Assembly: GCA_002402825.1 (NCBI GenBank)
Contig: DHGP01000015.1
Span: 1 to 64,000, forward strand
Origin: Firmicutes bacterium UBA4795
GTDB taxonomy: Bacteria > Bacillota > Desulfotomaculia > Desulfotomaculales > Nap2-2B
Direction: 5' to 3'
DNA: 64,000 bases
The number at the start of each line of letters is the position of its first letter. Within the stretch, counting starts at the first letter, position 1. The position numbers and the translations under genes are program-made. Of the stretch, positions 56,603 to 64,000 are shown piece by piece. Below the pieces are notes generated by a model, which saw nothing but the letters and a program-made list of their open reading frames with translations, was not told the origin of the DNA and did not search any database.

Positions 56603-57739
56603 TTAAACAAATTCCCTGAAGACGAAATTAGCCACCGGCAAACCGTTTTTAGTGAGACGCAAACTTAAACCGTTAATTTCCACCAGACCTAAGTAAAGAA
56701 GGTTTTTTAACTGAGCGGTAAACACGTCTTCAATACAGCAGCCAAAACGCGCAAAAAATTTAATCAGGTCAAGGCCTTGCATCAGCCTTAATCCTAAAAA
56801 TACTGTTTCTTGCATTTCTACCTGTTTAGAAATAAATTCTACCCGTGATACGGGTAGTTTGCCTTCAGTCAAGCAGTTAAGGTAAGTATTAATATTTTCC
56901 GTATTATTAAAACGACAACGCGCCAGGTAAGAATGGGCGCTTAGACCTAAACCAAGGTAAGATATGTTCCTCCAGTAACGTAGGTTATGCTGGCATTGAT
57001 AACCGGTCTGGGCAAAATTAGAAATCTCATATTGAATGTAATTATTGTCCTTAAGAAATTCTATAGCCTGTTCATACATAGCCAGCTCAGTTTCTTCTGG
57101 GCAGGTTTTTAATTGACCTGATTTTACCTTCTTCCAAAGGGGCGTTTCTTCCTCAAGCTGTAAATTATATATGGAGACATGTTGGGGGGACAAATTAACT
57201 GTTTTTGCTAGACATTCTCGCCACGAAGTTAAGGTTTGGCCAGGAATTCCAAAAATAAGGTCAAGATTAAGATTGCTAAAACCTGCCTGGCGGGCCAAAC
57301 ACACTGCCTCTACTGCCTGCTCAAAAGTATGCTGACGGCCTAAAACCTGAAGCAGGTTATCACTATCAGTTTGAACACCCAAGCTTAAACGGTTAACGTT
57401 CTCCCGTCTTAAAACAGTTAATTTTTCAAGGTCAACCGTACCTGGATTTGCTTCTACCGTCACTTCAATTTCAGGAGGCCAGGTAAAATAATGACGGCAA
57501 GCTTTCAGTACTTCGTAAAGTTCGTTTGCTCTTAAACAAGTAGGAGTACCGCCCCCAATATATATTGTTTCCAGTTGTTTTTCCTCTGGCGGTAAAGAAT
57601 TGCTATATAAAGCCATTTCTTTATCTAAAGCAGTTAAATATGCTTTAACCAAAGCCGGTTTAAAGCCATAACTAATAAAATCACAATAATTACATTTTTT
57701 CAAACAAAAAGGGATATGAATGTATAAGCCAATTCCCAT
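56603..57739 (-). CDS. hemW: Radical SAM heme chaperone HemW
   Basis: HemW-type proteins (formerly called oxygen-independent coproporphyrinogen oxidase-like) load heme in respiratory enzymes. The 378-residue protein starts GLYIHIPFCLKKCNYCDF, holding the CxxxCxxC radical SAM motif, then YIGGGTPTCL and GVQTDSDNLLQVLGR. HemN proper has extra residues that are not seen here, so HemW is preferred. It is placed between lepA and hrcA, the normal Firmicute order. Confidence 0.93.
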   Translation of the reverse strand: MGIGLYIHIPFCLKKCNYCDFISYGFKPALVKAYLTALDKEMALYSNSLPPEEKQLETIYIGGGTPTCLRANELYEVLKACRHYFTWPPEIEVTVEANPGTVDLEKLTVLRRENVNRLSLGVQTDSDNLLQVLGRQHTFEQAVEAVCLARQAGFSNLNLDLIFGIPGQTLTSWRECLAKTVNLSPQHVSIYNLQLEEETPLWKKVKSGQLKTCPEETELAMYEQAIEFLKDNNYIQYEISNFAQTGYQCQHNLRYWRNISYLGLGLSAHSYLARCRFNNTENINTYLNCLTEGKLPVSRVEFISKQVEMQETVFLGLRLMQGLDLIKFFARFGCCIEDVFTAQLKNLLYLGLVEINGLSLRLTKNGLPVANFVFREFV

Positions 57740-57803
57740 TTAATTCACCAAACATAAACCTTTTGCCATTAGCAAGACCGGCCTTTCTTTTGTTGATGAA
57801 TAC

Positions 57804-57850
57804 TGACAGCTAATGGCCGTTATCTGATGACAGCTAATGGCCGTTATCTG
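57804..57850. repeat. Two tandem 24-bp units between hemW and lepA
   Basis: TGACAGCTAATGGCCGTTAT plus CTG is repeated directly at 57804 and 57828. The 134-bp gap holds nothing else that I recognise. Confidence 0.85.
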
Positions 57851-57873
57851 GACGCTAAAATTACCCTTACCGA

Positions 57874-59682
57874 CTATTTTTCTTCTATTTTTAAAACCGC
57901 CATAAATGCTTCCTGCGGAATTTCAATGTTACCTAGTTGCTTCATCCTTTTTTTTCCTTCCCTTTGTTTTTCCAGCAGCTTTCTCTTCCGGGTAATATCG
58001 CCACCATAACATTTGGCTAAAACATCTTTTCTTTTAGCCTTAATAGTTTCCCGGGCAATTATTTTATTTCCAATAGAGGCCTGAACAGGAATGTCAAAAA
58101 GCTGTCGCGGAATAAGACTCCGTAGTTTTTCCACTAACTGGCGCCCTCTAAAGTATGCTTTATCTTTATGGACAATATAACTTAAAGCATCAACGGGCTC
58201 ATTGTTTATTAAAATATTTAGTTTAACCAGATTACTTTCTTCATAACCAGTTAATTCATAATCTAAAGAGGCATAACCTTTGGTGCGAGATTTAAGCTGG
58301 TCAAAAAAATCATAAATAATTTCACTTAAAGGTATTTTATAGCTAAGCATCGGGCGTTTATTACCTAAATGTTCCATATTCTTAAATTCTCCCCGCCGTT
58401 CTTGACAAAGTTCCATTACGGCTCCTATAAATTCTTGCGGGACTAAAATAGTGGCTAGGACATAAGGTTCTTCTAGTTTAATGTATTTACCGGGGGGAGG
58501 TAGTTTAGCCGGGTTTTCAATATAATACTCTTGGCCGGAATTAACCGTTACGCGGTAAACTACACTTGGTGCTGTAGTAATTAAGTTTAGTTTATATTCC
58601 CGTTCTAATCTTTCCTGAATAATTTCCTTGTGCAATAAGCCTAAAAAACCACACCGGAAACCAAAACCGAGGGCTTCAGATGTTTCTGCCTCAAAAACCA
58701 TTGAAGCATCATTTAGCTGCAGTTTTTCTAGGGCGTTTTTTAAATCCGCGTAATCACCGGCGTCTGCCGGATAAAGACCGCAATAAACCATAGGAGTGAC
58801 TTTACGGTAACCGGGGAGAGGCTCGTGAGCCGGATTAATAACGGTGGTAATCGTATCCCCCACTTGTATCTCCCCTATATTTTTAATTCCGGCGGCCATA
58901 AATCCTACCTCTCCGGCGCTTAGCTTTTGCCCAATCTGCATGGTTGGACGAAACACGCCTACCTCAGCGACTTCATGCTCTACTTGACTTGACATCATCT
59001 TAATTCGTTGGCCCTTTTCAAGATAGCCATCAATAACCCGCACATAAACAACAACCCCTTTATAGGAATCATAATGCGAATCGAAAATGAGGGCTTTTAA
59101 AGAAGCCCCTTTGTTCCCTTTCGGAGGGGGAATTATTTTTACAATATGTTCTAAAACTTCTTCGGTACCGGTGCCTAGTTTAGCCGAAACCAATACTGCT
59201 TCTGCAGCATCCAGTCCTATAATTTCTTCAATTTCCTCTTTCACCTTTATGGGGTTAGCATTAGGTAAGTCAATTTTATTAATTACCGGAATAATGGTTA
59301 AGTTATTTTCAAGCGCCAGATACGTATTGGCTAATGTTTGGGCCTCAATACCCTGGACCGCATCTATAACCAAAAGGGCTCCTTCGCAAGCAGCCAGACT
59401 GCGGGATACTTCATAGGCAAAGTCTACGTGACCCGGGGTATCAATAAGGTTTAACTGGTAGACATGACCGTCTCTGGCCTGGTAAGTCAAGCGGACTGCT
59501 TTGGCCTTAATGGTAATTCCCCGTTCACGTTCCAAATCCATCTGGTCAAGAAACTGATCTGTCATTTCCCTTTCGGATAAAGCACCGGTATACTCTAATA
59601 ATCTATCCGCCAAAGTTGATTTTCCGTGATCAATATGGGCAATAATGCAAAAATTACGGATGTTCTTTAGCTCGTCCGACAT
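57874..59682 (-). CDS. lepA: Elongation factor 4 (LepA)
   Basis: LepA is a conserved ribosomal GTPase linked to back-translocation and 30S biogenesis. The 602 residues carry CIIAHIDHGKSTLADRL (G1), DTPGHVDFAYEVSRSL (G3), VINKIDLPNANP (G4), EF-G-like domains, and the LepA-specific C-terminal domain ending VKAKRKDVLAKCYGGDITRK-like sequence (here ETIKAKRKDVLAKCYGGDI). It is the first gene of the lepA-hemW pair. Length is normal. Confidence 0.98.
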   Translation of the reverse strand: MSDELKNIRNFCIIAHIDHGKSTLADRLLEYTGALSEREMTDQFLDQMDLERERGITIKAKAVRLTYQARDGHVYQLNLIDTPGHVDFAYEVSRSLAACEGALLVIDAVQGIEAQTLANTYLALENNLTIIPVINKIDLPNANPIKVKEEIEEIIGLDAAEAVLVSAKLGTGTEEVLEHIVKIIPPPKGNKGASLKALIFDSHYDSYKGVVVYVRVIDGYLEKGQRIKMMSSQVEHEVAEVGVFRPTMQIGQKLSAGEVGFMAAGIKNIGEIQVGDTITTVINPAHEPLPGYRKVTPMVYCGLYPADAGDYADLKNALEKLQLNDASMVFEAETSEALGFGFRCGFLGLLHKEIIQERLEREYKLNLITTAPSVVYRVTVNSGQEYYIENPAKLPPPGKYIKLEEPYVLATILVPQEFIGAVMELCQERRGEFKNMEHLGNKRPMLSYKIPLSEIIYDFFDQLKSRTKGYASLDYELTGYEESNLVKLNILINNEPVDALSYIVHKDKAYFRGRQLVEKLRSLIPRQLFDIPVQASIGNKIIARETIKAKRKDVLAKCYGGDITRKRKLLEKQREGKKRMKQLGNIEIPQEAFMAVLKIEEK

Positions 59683-59830
59683 TAAAATTTCCCCTTTAAA
59701 TCTGAACCCCTGGGTTATCCTATTAAATTATATCCCAATTAGACCTGCAAAGCAACGAGTCCCTGCTTTTAACCTGGATATTACTGGTAATTCTCTACTT
59801 TACACCAAAGGGGCCCCAACGTATTTTGAT

Positions 59831-59859
59831 TTGACCTTGATAATAAAATACTTTAAAAT
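59831..59859 (+). promoter_or_regulatory. Promoter of the HDAC-family gene
   Basis: TTGACC (59831-59836) and TAAAAT (59854-59859) with a 17-base spacer, 53 bases before the start codon. The rest of the divergent gap 59683-59912 shows no further gene. Confidence 0.65.
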
Positions 59860-59912
59860 AACTTTAATAAGTCACTTATAATCAAAAATGCTTTAAAAAA
59901 GGAGGCGCCTTA

Positions 59913-60956
59913 ATGAGCCACACAGGATTTGTTTTTGACCCCCTTTATTTGGAACATAAAGCCGCAATGCACCCTGAATGTCCGGAACGCCTGGAAAAAA
60001 TCATGGCTAAAATAAAAGAAACAAAAATTTTAGACCATCTGCAAAACATCCTGCCCCGGCCGGCCACCGTAGAAGAAATTGCTTTGGTTCATGACCCCCG
60101 TTACATTGAAAAAGTAAAAGAAACGTGTGTCCGCGGCGGCGGTTACTTAGATCCTGATACGTACACTTCAAGGCACTCATATGATGCGGCTCTTTTAGCT
60201 GCAGGAGGAGCTTTGGCGGCAGTTGATGCCGTAATGGCAGGAAAAGTAAAACACGTTTTTGCGCTTGTCCGTCCACCGGGACATCATGCTTTACCAGAAC
60301 GGGCTATGGGTTTCTGCCTTTTTAATAACATAGCCATTACCGCCCGTTACCTGGAAAATAAGTACAACCTTAAAAAAATTTTAATAATTGATTGGGATGT
60401 TCATCACGGAAACGGAACGGAACATATTTTTTATAAAGAATCAAAGGTCCTTTATTTTTCAACCCATCAATCCTGGTTTTATCCAGGTACAGGATGGGCT
60501 GAGGCTGTAGGCCAGGGGGAAGGTGAAGGATTCACGGTAAACGTCCCCCTTAAAAGCGGGGCAGGTGATCAAGAATACGAAACAGTATTTCACCAAATTT
60601 TGTATCCAATAGCCCTGGCTTATCAACCAGAATTTATCTTAGTTTCGGCCGGCCAGGATGCCCACCACAGCGACCCTATTGGCGGAATGTATTTAACTAC
60701 CCACGGTTACGAAAAAATGACGGCTATAGTCCAAGAAATTGCGCAAAAGTGTTGTAACGAACGGATAGTTATTTTACTTGAAGGAGGCTATAATTTAGAA
60801 GGGGAGGCTCTAAGTGTAGCTGCAGTTTTTAATACCCTGGCCCAATTAAATTTTGATGTTCACGAGAAGACTATCCCTCAGAGCACTGCATCCCCAGGTT
60901 TTATCAATGACCTTAATGAAGTAAAAAAAATACAAAGTAAATACTGGACGCTTTAG
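59913..60956 (+). CDS. Histone deacetylase-family protein (AcuC/class II type)
   Basis: A 347-residue zinc deacetylase of the HDAC superfamily. The active-site pair is in LVRPPGHHALPERAMGFC, the zinc ligands in IDWDVHHGNGTEH and the VSAGQDAHHSDPIGG region, and the transition-state aromatic lies in LLEGGYNLEG. Bacterial members include AcuC, which deacetylates acetyl-CoA synthetase, and acetylpolyamine amidohydrolases; the length and the sequence suggest the class II-like protein deacetylase branch. With acuA in the same window, AcsA control is a tempting but unproven link. AAAGGAGG precedes ATG 59913; it is transcribed alone. Confidence 0.88.
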   Translation: MSHTGFVFDPLYLEHKAAMHPECPERLEKIMAKIKETKILDHLQNILPRPATVEEIALVHDPRYIEKVKETCVRGGGYLDPDTYTSRHSYDAALLAAGGALAAVDAVMAGKVKHVFALVRPPGHHALPERAMGFCLFNNIAITARYLENKYNLKKILIIDWDVHHGNGTEHIFYKESKVLYFSTHQSWFYPGTGWAEAVGQGEGEGFTVNVPLKSGAGDQEYETVFHQILYPIALAYQPEFILVSAGQDAHHSDPIGGMYLTTHGYEKMTAIVQEIAQKCCNERIVILLEGGYNLEGEALSVAAVFNTLAQLNFDVHEKTIPQSTASPGFINDLNEVKKIQSKYWTL

Positions 60957-61096
60957 AAACTTTATTAAGATATTTTATTTTTAAAAAACCGCCAAAAATC
61001 AAAAAAATTATTAGCCAGACAAATTTAACTTAAATTTTTACCAGGTTCTTTGGTTACGAGCAAAAATTTTAAAATTCTTTAATCGTAAAATTAAAG

Positions 61097-62086
61097 CTAC
61101 ATAATTTTTCTTTGTTGCGCTCCTTCTAGTCCTTCTACTTTAAAACTTGCTGCTACGTGGGCCAAAATATTATTGGCGGCGGTATAAGGATCAATTTTCC
61201 GGTTTAAAACTTCCTGTAACAGTTCATTTACTCTTCCTGGAATTTTGACCTGGCGGGAAACAAGCTGTTGCCACTGGTAGTTTACAATCTCCAAGGTTTC
61301 TTCTTTAATACGTTCTTGACGGATTTTTTGAAATACACCGGTAGCTAAAAGATGCTGCCGGTGACTTTCAATGGCATCTAGTAAGTCTTCTAATCCCGTG
61401 TTAGTAACTGAAGAAACCTGTACTACCGGTGGCCGCCATTTCGTGGCATCGCAGTGTAAATCAAGCATGGTTTCTATTTCCGTGGCTACACGATCTGCTC
61501 CAGGTAAGTCACTCTTATTTACCGCAAACACATCAGCTATTTCCATAATTCCAGCTTTAATAGTTTGAATGGAATCTCCTGCTCCAGGGGTAAGTATTAC
61601 TACTGTTGTATCAGCTACGTGCATGATATCTATTTCTGCCTGACCAACCCCTACTGTTTCGATAACCACCCATTGAAAACCAAAAGCATCCATTGTCTTA
61701 GCTACATCTTTAGTAGTATGAGCTAAACCACCTAAGCTGCCTCTAGTTCCCATGCTCCGAATAAACACTCCTTTATCCAAAGCATGGGTTTGCATCCGAA
61801 TACGATCACCCAGTAAGGCCCCTCCACTAAATGGGCTGCTTGGATCTACCGCAATAATTCCAATTGTTTCATCACGTTTCCTTAAAATTACGGATAAGCG
61901 GTCAACAAGGGAACTTTTACCGGCACCTGGTGAACCTGTAATACCTACAATATATGCTTTCCCCATCAGGGGATAAAGCTGGGCCATTATCTCATTTCGT
62001 CTTGAGTCTTCATTTTCAATAACTGAAATTAACCTGGCTAAAGCTAGTTGTTCACCGGTGCGAAACCTTTCTACTAAATCGTTCAT
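61097..62086 (-). CDS. meaB: Methylmalonyl-CoA mutase-associated GTPase MeaB
   Basis: MeaB (ArgK family, G3E-type GTPase) protects and reactivates B12-dependent methylmalonyl-CoA mutase. The 329 residues show GITGSPGAGKSSLVDRLS (Walker A), IGIIAVDPSSPFSGGALLGD, FQWVVIETVGVGQAEIDIM and FAVNKSDLPGAD. The mutase genes are not in the window, so this copy is separated from its client. It is convergent with the HDAC gene across 140 bp that hold no other gene. Confidence 0.93.
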   Translation of the reverse strand: MNDLVERFRTGEQLALARLISVIENEDSRRNEIMAQLYPLMGKAYIVGITGSPGAGKSSLVDRLSVILRKRDETIGIIAVDPSSPFSGGALLGDRIRMQTHALDKGVFIRSMGTRGSLGGLAHTTKDVAKTMDAFGFQWVVIETVGVGQAEIDIMHVADTTVVILTPGAGDSIQTIKAGIMEIADVFAVNKSDLPGADRVATEIETMLDLHCDATKWRPPVVQVSSVTNTGLEDLLDAIESHRQHLLATGVFQKIRQERIKEETLEIVNYQWQQLVSRQVKIPGRVNELLQEVLNRKIDPYTAANNILAHVAASFKVEGLEGAQQRKIM

Positions 62087-62159
62087 TTAATCCACCCCTT
62101 ATTTTAATTAAAAACCTATTTTATAGTTTTTATATTAATTTATTAATTTATTTTATAGT

Positions 62160-63206
62160 TTATATTTTATCTCTTTTATCTCTTTTGTAAAGCAATTCAT
62201 CTATTTCTTTTTTATGGTCTCGACTCATTAAATTTGATACTGCTTGCCGTGGTGAAAGTCCTTTAAAAAGTACCTGGTACATTTGTTCCGTAATAGGCAT
62301 TTCTATATTATAACGGGCGGCTAGGGAATAAGCTGCCCGGGTGGTACGCACCCCTTCAACCACCATCTTTATGCTGCTTAACGCTTCCTCTAGAGACTTG
62401 CCCCGGCCAATTTCCATACCTGCTCTAAAATTACGGCTATACGTACTGGTACAGGTAACAAATAAATCACCTACCCCGGTTAACCCGACAAAGGTAAGCG
62501 GCTCTGCTCCCAGGAAAGTCCCTAGCCTGGTAATTTCGGCCAACCCTCTGGTCATTAAAGCTGCTTTTGTATTATCGCCAAACCCAAGACCAGTTGCAAT
62601 ACCTGTGCCCAAAGCAATAATATTTTTTAACGCTCCCCCTAATTCTACCCCCAAAACATCAAAATTAGTATAGACTCTAAAAACTGGTGACATAAAAAGT
62701 TTTTGGATAAGTTCAGCGTTTTTCTGTTGTATTCCTGCAGCAACCACTGCCGTTGGTAAACCGCGGCTTACTTCTTCAGCGTGACTGGGACCAGATAAAA
62801 CTACGTATTGGGTTTTTTGGTCTTTACCTGCTTCCTCACCAAAAACCTGCGAAAGCCTTAACAAAGTACTTTCTTCCAAACCCTTAGCCACATTAACTAT
62901 CAGTGTCGCACGAGATAAGAAAGGCATCGCTCGACGCAACGTTTCTCTAAAAGCATGGGAAGGAACGGCAAAAACAACTACCGTAACTTGAAATAACACT
63001 TCTTCTAAATATACACTGGCCTGAATATTTTCTGGTATAATTACCCCTGGTAAATAATGGACATTTGTCCGCCGCAGATTAATCTCTTCAACCAAATTAG
63101 CCCGTCTTGCCCATATCTTAACCTGACATCCCTGGTTGGCCAGTAAAATAGCCAGCGCCGTACCCCAACTGCCGGCCCCCAAAATCGCAATTTTTTTGTT
63201 AACCAT
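62160..63206 (-). CDS. gpsA: Glycerol-3-phosphate dehydrogenase [NAD(P)+]
   Basis: GpsA makes sn-glycerol 3-phosphate from DHAP for phospholipid synthesis. The 348-residue enzyme has the Rossmann motif KIAILGAGSWGTALAILLA, FAVPSHAFRETL, the catalytic lysine in VNVAKGLEESTLLRLS and GGALKNIIALGTGIATGLGF. Order der-plsY-gpsA is the usual Gram-positive arrangement. It starts 18 bases after plsY. Confidence 0.96.
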   Translation of the reverse strand: MVNKKIAILGAGSWGTALAILLANQGCQVKIWARRANLVEEINLRRTNVHYLPGVIIPENIQASVYLEEVLFQVTVVVFAVPSHAFRETLRRAMPFLSRATLIVNVAKGLEESTLLRLSQVFGEEAGKDQKTQYVVLSGPSHAEEVSRGLPTAVVAAGIQQKNAELIQKLFMSPVFRVYTNFDVLGVELGGALKNIIALGTGIATGLGFGDNTKAALMTRGLAEITRLGTFLGAEPLTFVGLTGVGDLFVTCTSTYSRNFRAGMEIGRGKSLEEALSSIKMVVEGVRTTRAAYSLAARYNIEMPITEQMYQVLFKGLSPRQAVSNLMSRDHKKEIDELLYKRDKRDKI

Positions 63207-63224
63207 AGCTTTTCCCCTTATAAA

Positions 63225-63803
63225 CTATCGCGGTTTAAAGAAACTAATCTTTGGTTCAGTACCGGCTAGCAAACGTTTAATATTAGGAAAATGTTTATAA
63301 ATAACAATTAGAAACACAAAGATACTAAAACAAACGCATAACCAAGAGCGATGTAAAAATAACATCCAAAAGGGAATTGAAAATGCGGCGACCATGGAGG
63401 CTAACGAAATGTATCGCCAAGTTCCGGACAGGATTACCCATAAACCTAAAGCCGGCAAGACAATAATTCTATCCAAAACAAGAAAAACACCTAAAGAGGT
63501 AGCAATAATTTTTCCCCCTTTGAAACCTAAAAATAACGGCCAACCATGCCCTACCACTACCGCTGATGCCGTGAGCAGCGCTATGTCGTCCGTCCCCCCA
63601 AAGTGGCGACCTAGCCAAGCTCCCAGCACCCCTTTGCCCGCATCACCTATAAATACAAGCAACCCCGCCAAAACCCCCAAATTGCGCCAAACATTAGTAG
63701 ACCCAATGTTACCACTTCCTTTTGAACGTATATCTATTCCTTGGGCGCGTGCAATCAGATAACCAAAAGGAATAGAGCCAATTAAGTAACTAATGATCAC
63801 CAA
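63225..63803 (-). CDS. plsY: Acyl-phosphate:glycerol-3-phosphate acyltransferase
   Basis: PlsY acylates glycerol 3-phosphate with acyl phosphate in the membrane. Visible are the membrane segment with YLIGSIPFGYLIARAQG, GSGNIGSTNVWRNLG, GHGWPLFLGFKGGKIIATSLG and four further hydrophobic segments. The TTG 63803 start gives 192 residues, but AGGA touches it without spacing; an in-frame ATC 15 bases upstream, with GGGGA before it, would give an N-terminus of the usual family length. The start is therefore uncertain. Confidence 0.93.
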   Translation of the reverse strand: MVIISYLIGSIPFGYLIARAQGIDIRSKGSGNIGSTNVWRNLGVLAGLLVFIGDAGKGVLGAWLGRHFGGTDDIALLTASAVVVGHGWPLFLGFKGGKIIATSLGVFLVLDRIIVLPALGLWVILSGTWRYISLASMVAAFSIPFWMLFLHRSWLCVCFSIFVFLIVIYKHFPNIKRLLAGTEPKISFFKPR

Positions 63804-63916
63804 TCCTAAAGTAAAGATTTAAATCCCCGCCCTTTTCGCGATGTTTGATGTTCGATTTAATAATATTTAATAATACTCGATTTTGTAAATTAATTCATTT
63901 TAATGTTGGTCTTACT

Positions 63917-64000
63917 TTAAACGTAACGTTTTTTATTGTTTTTACTTCTTTTACGCAAGATAAAACGAAGTGGTGTTCCTTTAAAACCATAAGCTTGCCG
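63917..64000 (-). CDS. der: GTPase Der (EngA), last codons only (cut by window edge)
   Basis: Twenty-seven codons plus a stop are visible on the minus strand. The sequence AYGFKGTPLRFILRKRSK matches the C-terminal KH-like end of Der/EngA, where FGFEGTPIRLIFR is typical. Der, plsY and gpsA in this order are common in Gram-positive bacteria. Der is a double-GTPase for 50S assembly. Bases 63804-63916 between der and plsY show no gene. Confidence 0.85.
   Translation of the reverse strand, partial: RQAYGFKGTPLRFILRKRSKNNKKRYV

Noticed and set aside
60007..60276. Minus-strand frame inside the HDAC-family gene
   Set aside because: Shadow of a gene whose active-site motifs are complete on the plus strand.
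1..64000. tRNA, rRNA, insertion sequence or prophage genes
   Set aside because: None of the reading frames resembles a transposase, integrase or phage protein, and I recognised no tRNA or rRNA sequence while reading the gaps.

Overview
The window reads as chromosome of an endospore-forming Gram-positive bacterium of the Clostridia grade (Peptococcaceae/Desulfotomaculum-like is my best guess, by inference only). It is AT-rich. Reasons: strong AGGAGG ribosome binding sites with many TTG and GTG starts, spore genes (yqfC, yqfD, ytvI, yhbH), HrcA/CIRCE control, MurT/GatD, AddB, PgpH-type HD protein, the MEP isoprenoid pathway and a clostridial 2[4Fe-4S] ferredoxin. Almost all genes lie on the minus strand; only acuA, a K+ channel, two PAC2 genes and an HDAC-family gene are on the plus strand. 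No rRNA or tRNA gene was recognised.

Region 1-2.6 kb is accessory: the edge-truncated start of an HTH/WYL-type regulator, a MazF-type toxin with its ribbon-helix-helix antitoxin, an unrecognised gene remnant, an orphan cas6, and behind it two to three degenerate repeats of about 32 bp, two of them 66 bp apart, which look like the relic of a CRISPR array. Region 2.6-6 kb is a BirA-controlled biotin operon (bioF-bioD-bioA). Region 6-10.3 kb is a sugar cluster: family-4 glycosyltransferase, GH65 disaccharide phosphorylase and a beta-phosphoglucomutase-like HAD enzyme.

Region 10.4-29.7 kb is a long block of housekeeping genes in transcription order rpsB, tsf, pyrH, frr, a small unknown gene, a ferredoxin too short for usual ORF calling, uppS, cdsA, ytvI, dxr, rseP, ispG, proS, then rimP, nusA, rnpM/ylxR, infB, rbfA, nrnA, truB, ribF. 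It couples translation, ribosome maturation and isoprenoid/phospholipid precursors. RimP lacks its C-terminal domain and dxr seems to start at CTG.

Region 30-35 kb carries acuA, yhbH, an RCK-type K+ channel and two tandem PAC2 genes. Region 35-49.6 kb carries gatD/murT (peptidoglycan amidation), a metallo-beta-lactamase-fold hydrolase, addB (no addA beside it), mscS, hflX, ybeY, pgpH, phoH, yqfD, yqfC and rpsU. Region 49.7-59.7 kb is HIT, mtaB, the hrcA-grpE-dnaK-dnaJ heat shock operon with a perfect CIRCE, hemW and lepA. Region 59.9-64 kb is an HDAC-family deacetylase, meaB, gpsA, plsY and the last codons of der.

The most striking non-genic signal is a set of dispersed repeats that sit at, or inside, gene ends: a 28-bp palindrome (GTAGGGGCG...CGCCCCTAC, five copies, one forming the end of proS), TTCGAA-rich repeats (inside infB, at the end of dxr, before rseP), and a 51-bp tandem repeat between nrnA and truB whose flank encodes the end of nrnA. 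I did not see a complete new defence or metabolic system; the best leads are the cas6 remnant locus, the repeat families, the ferredoxin in the MEP operon, the tandem PAC2 pair and the unusual starts of dxr and murT.
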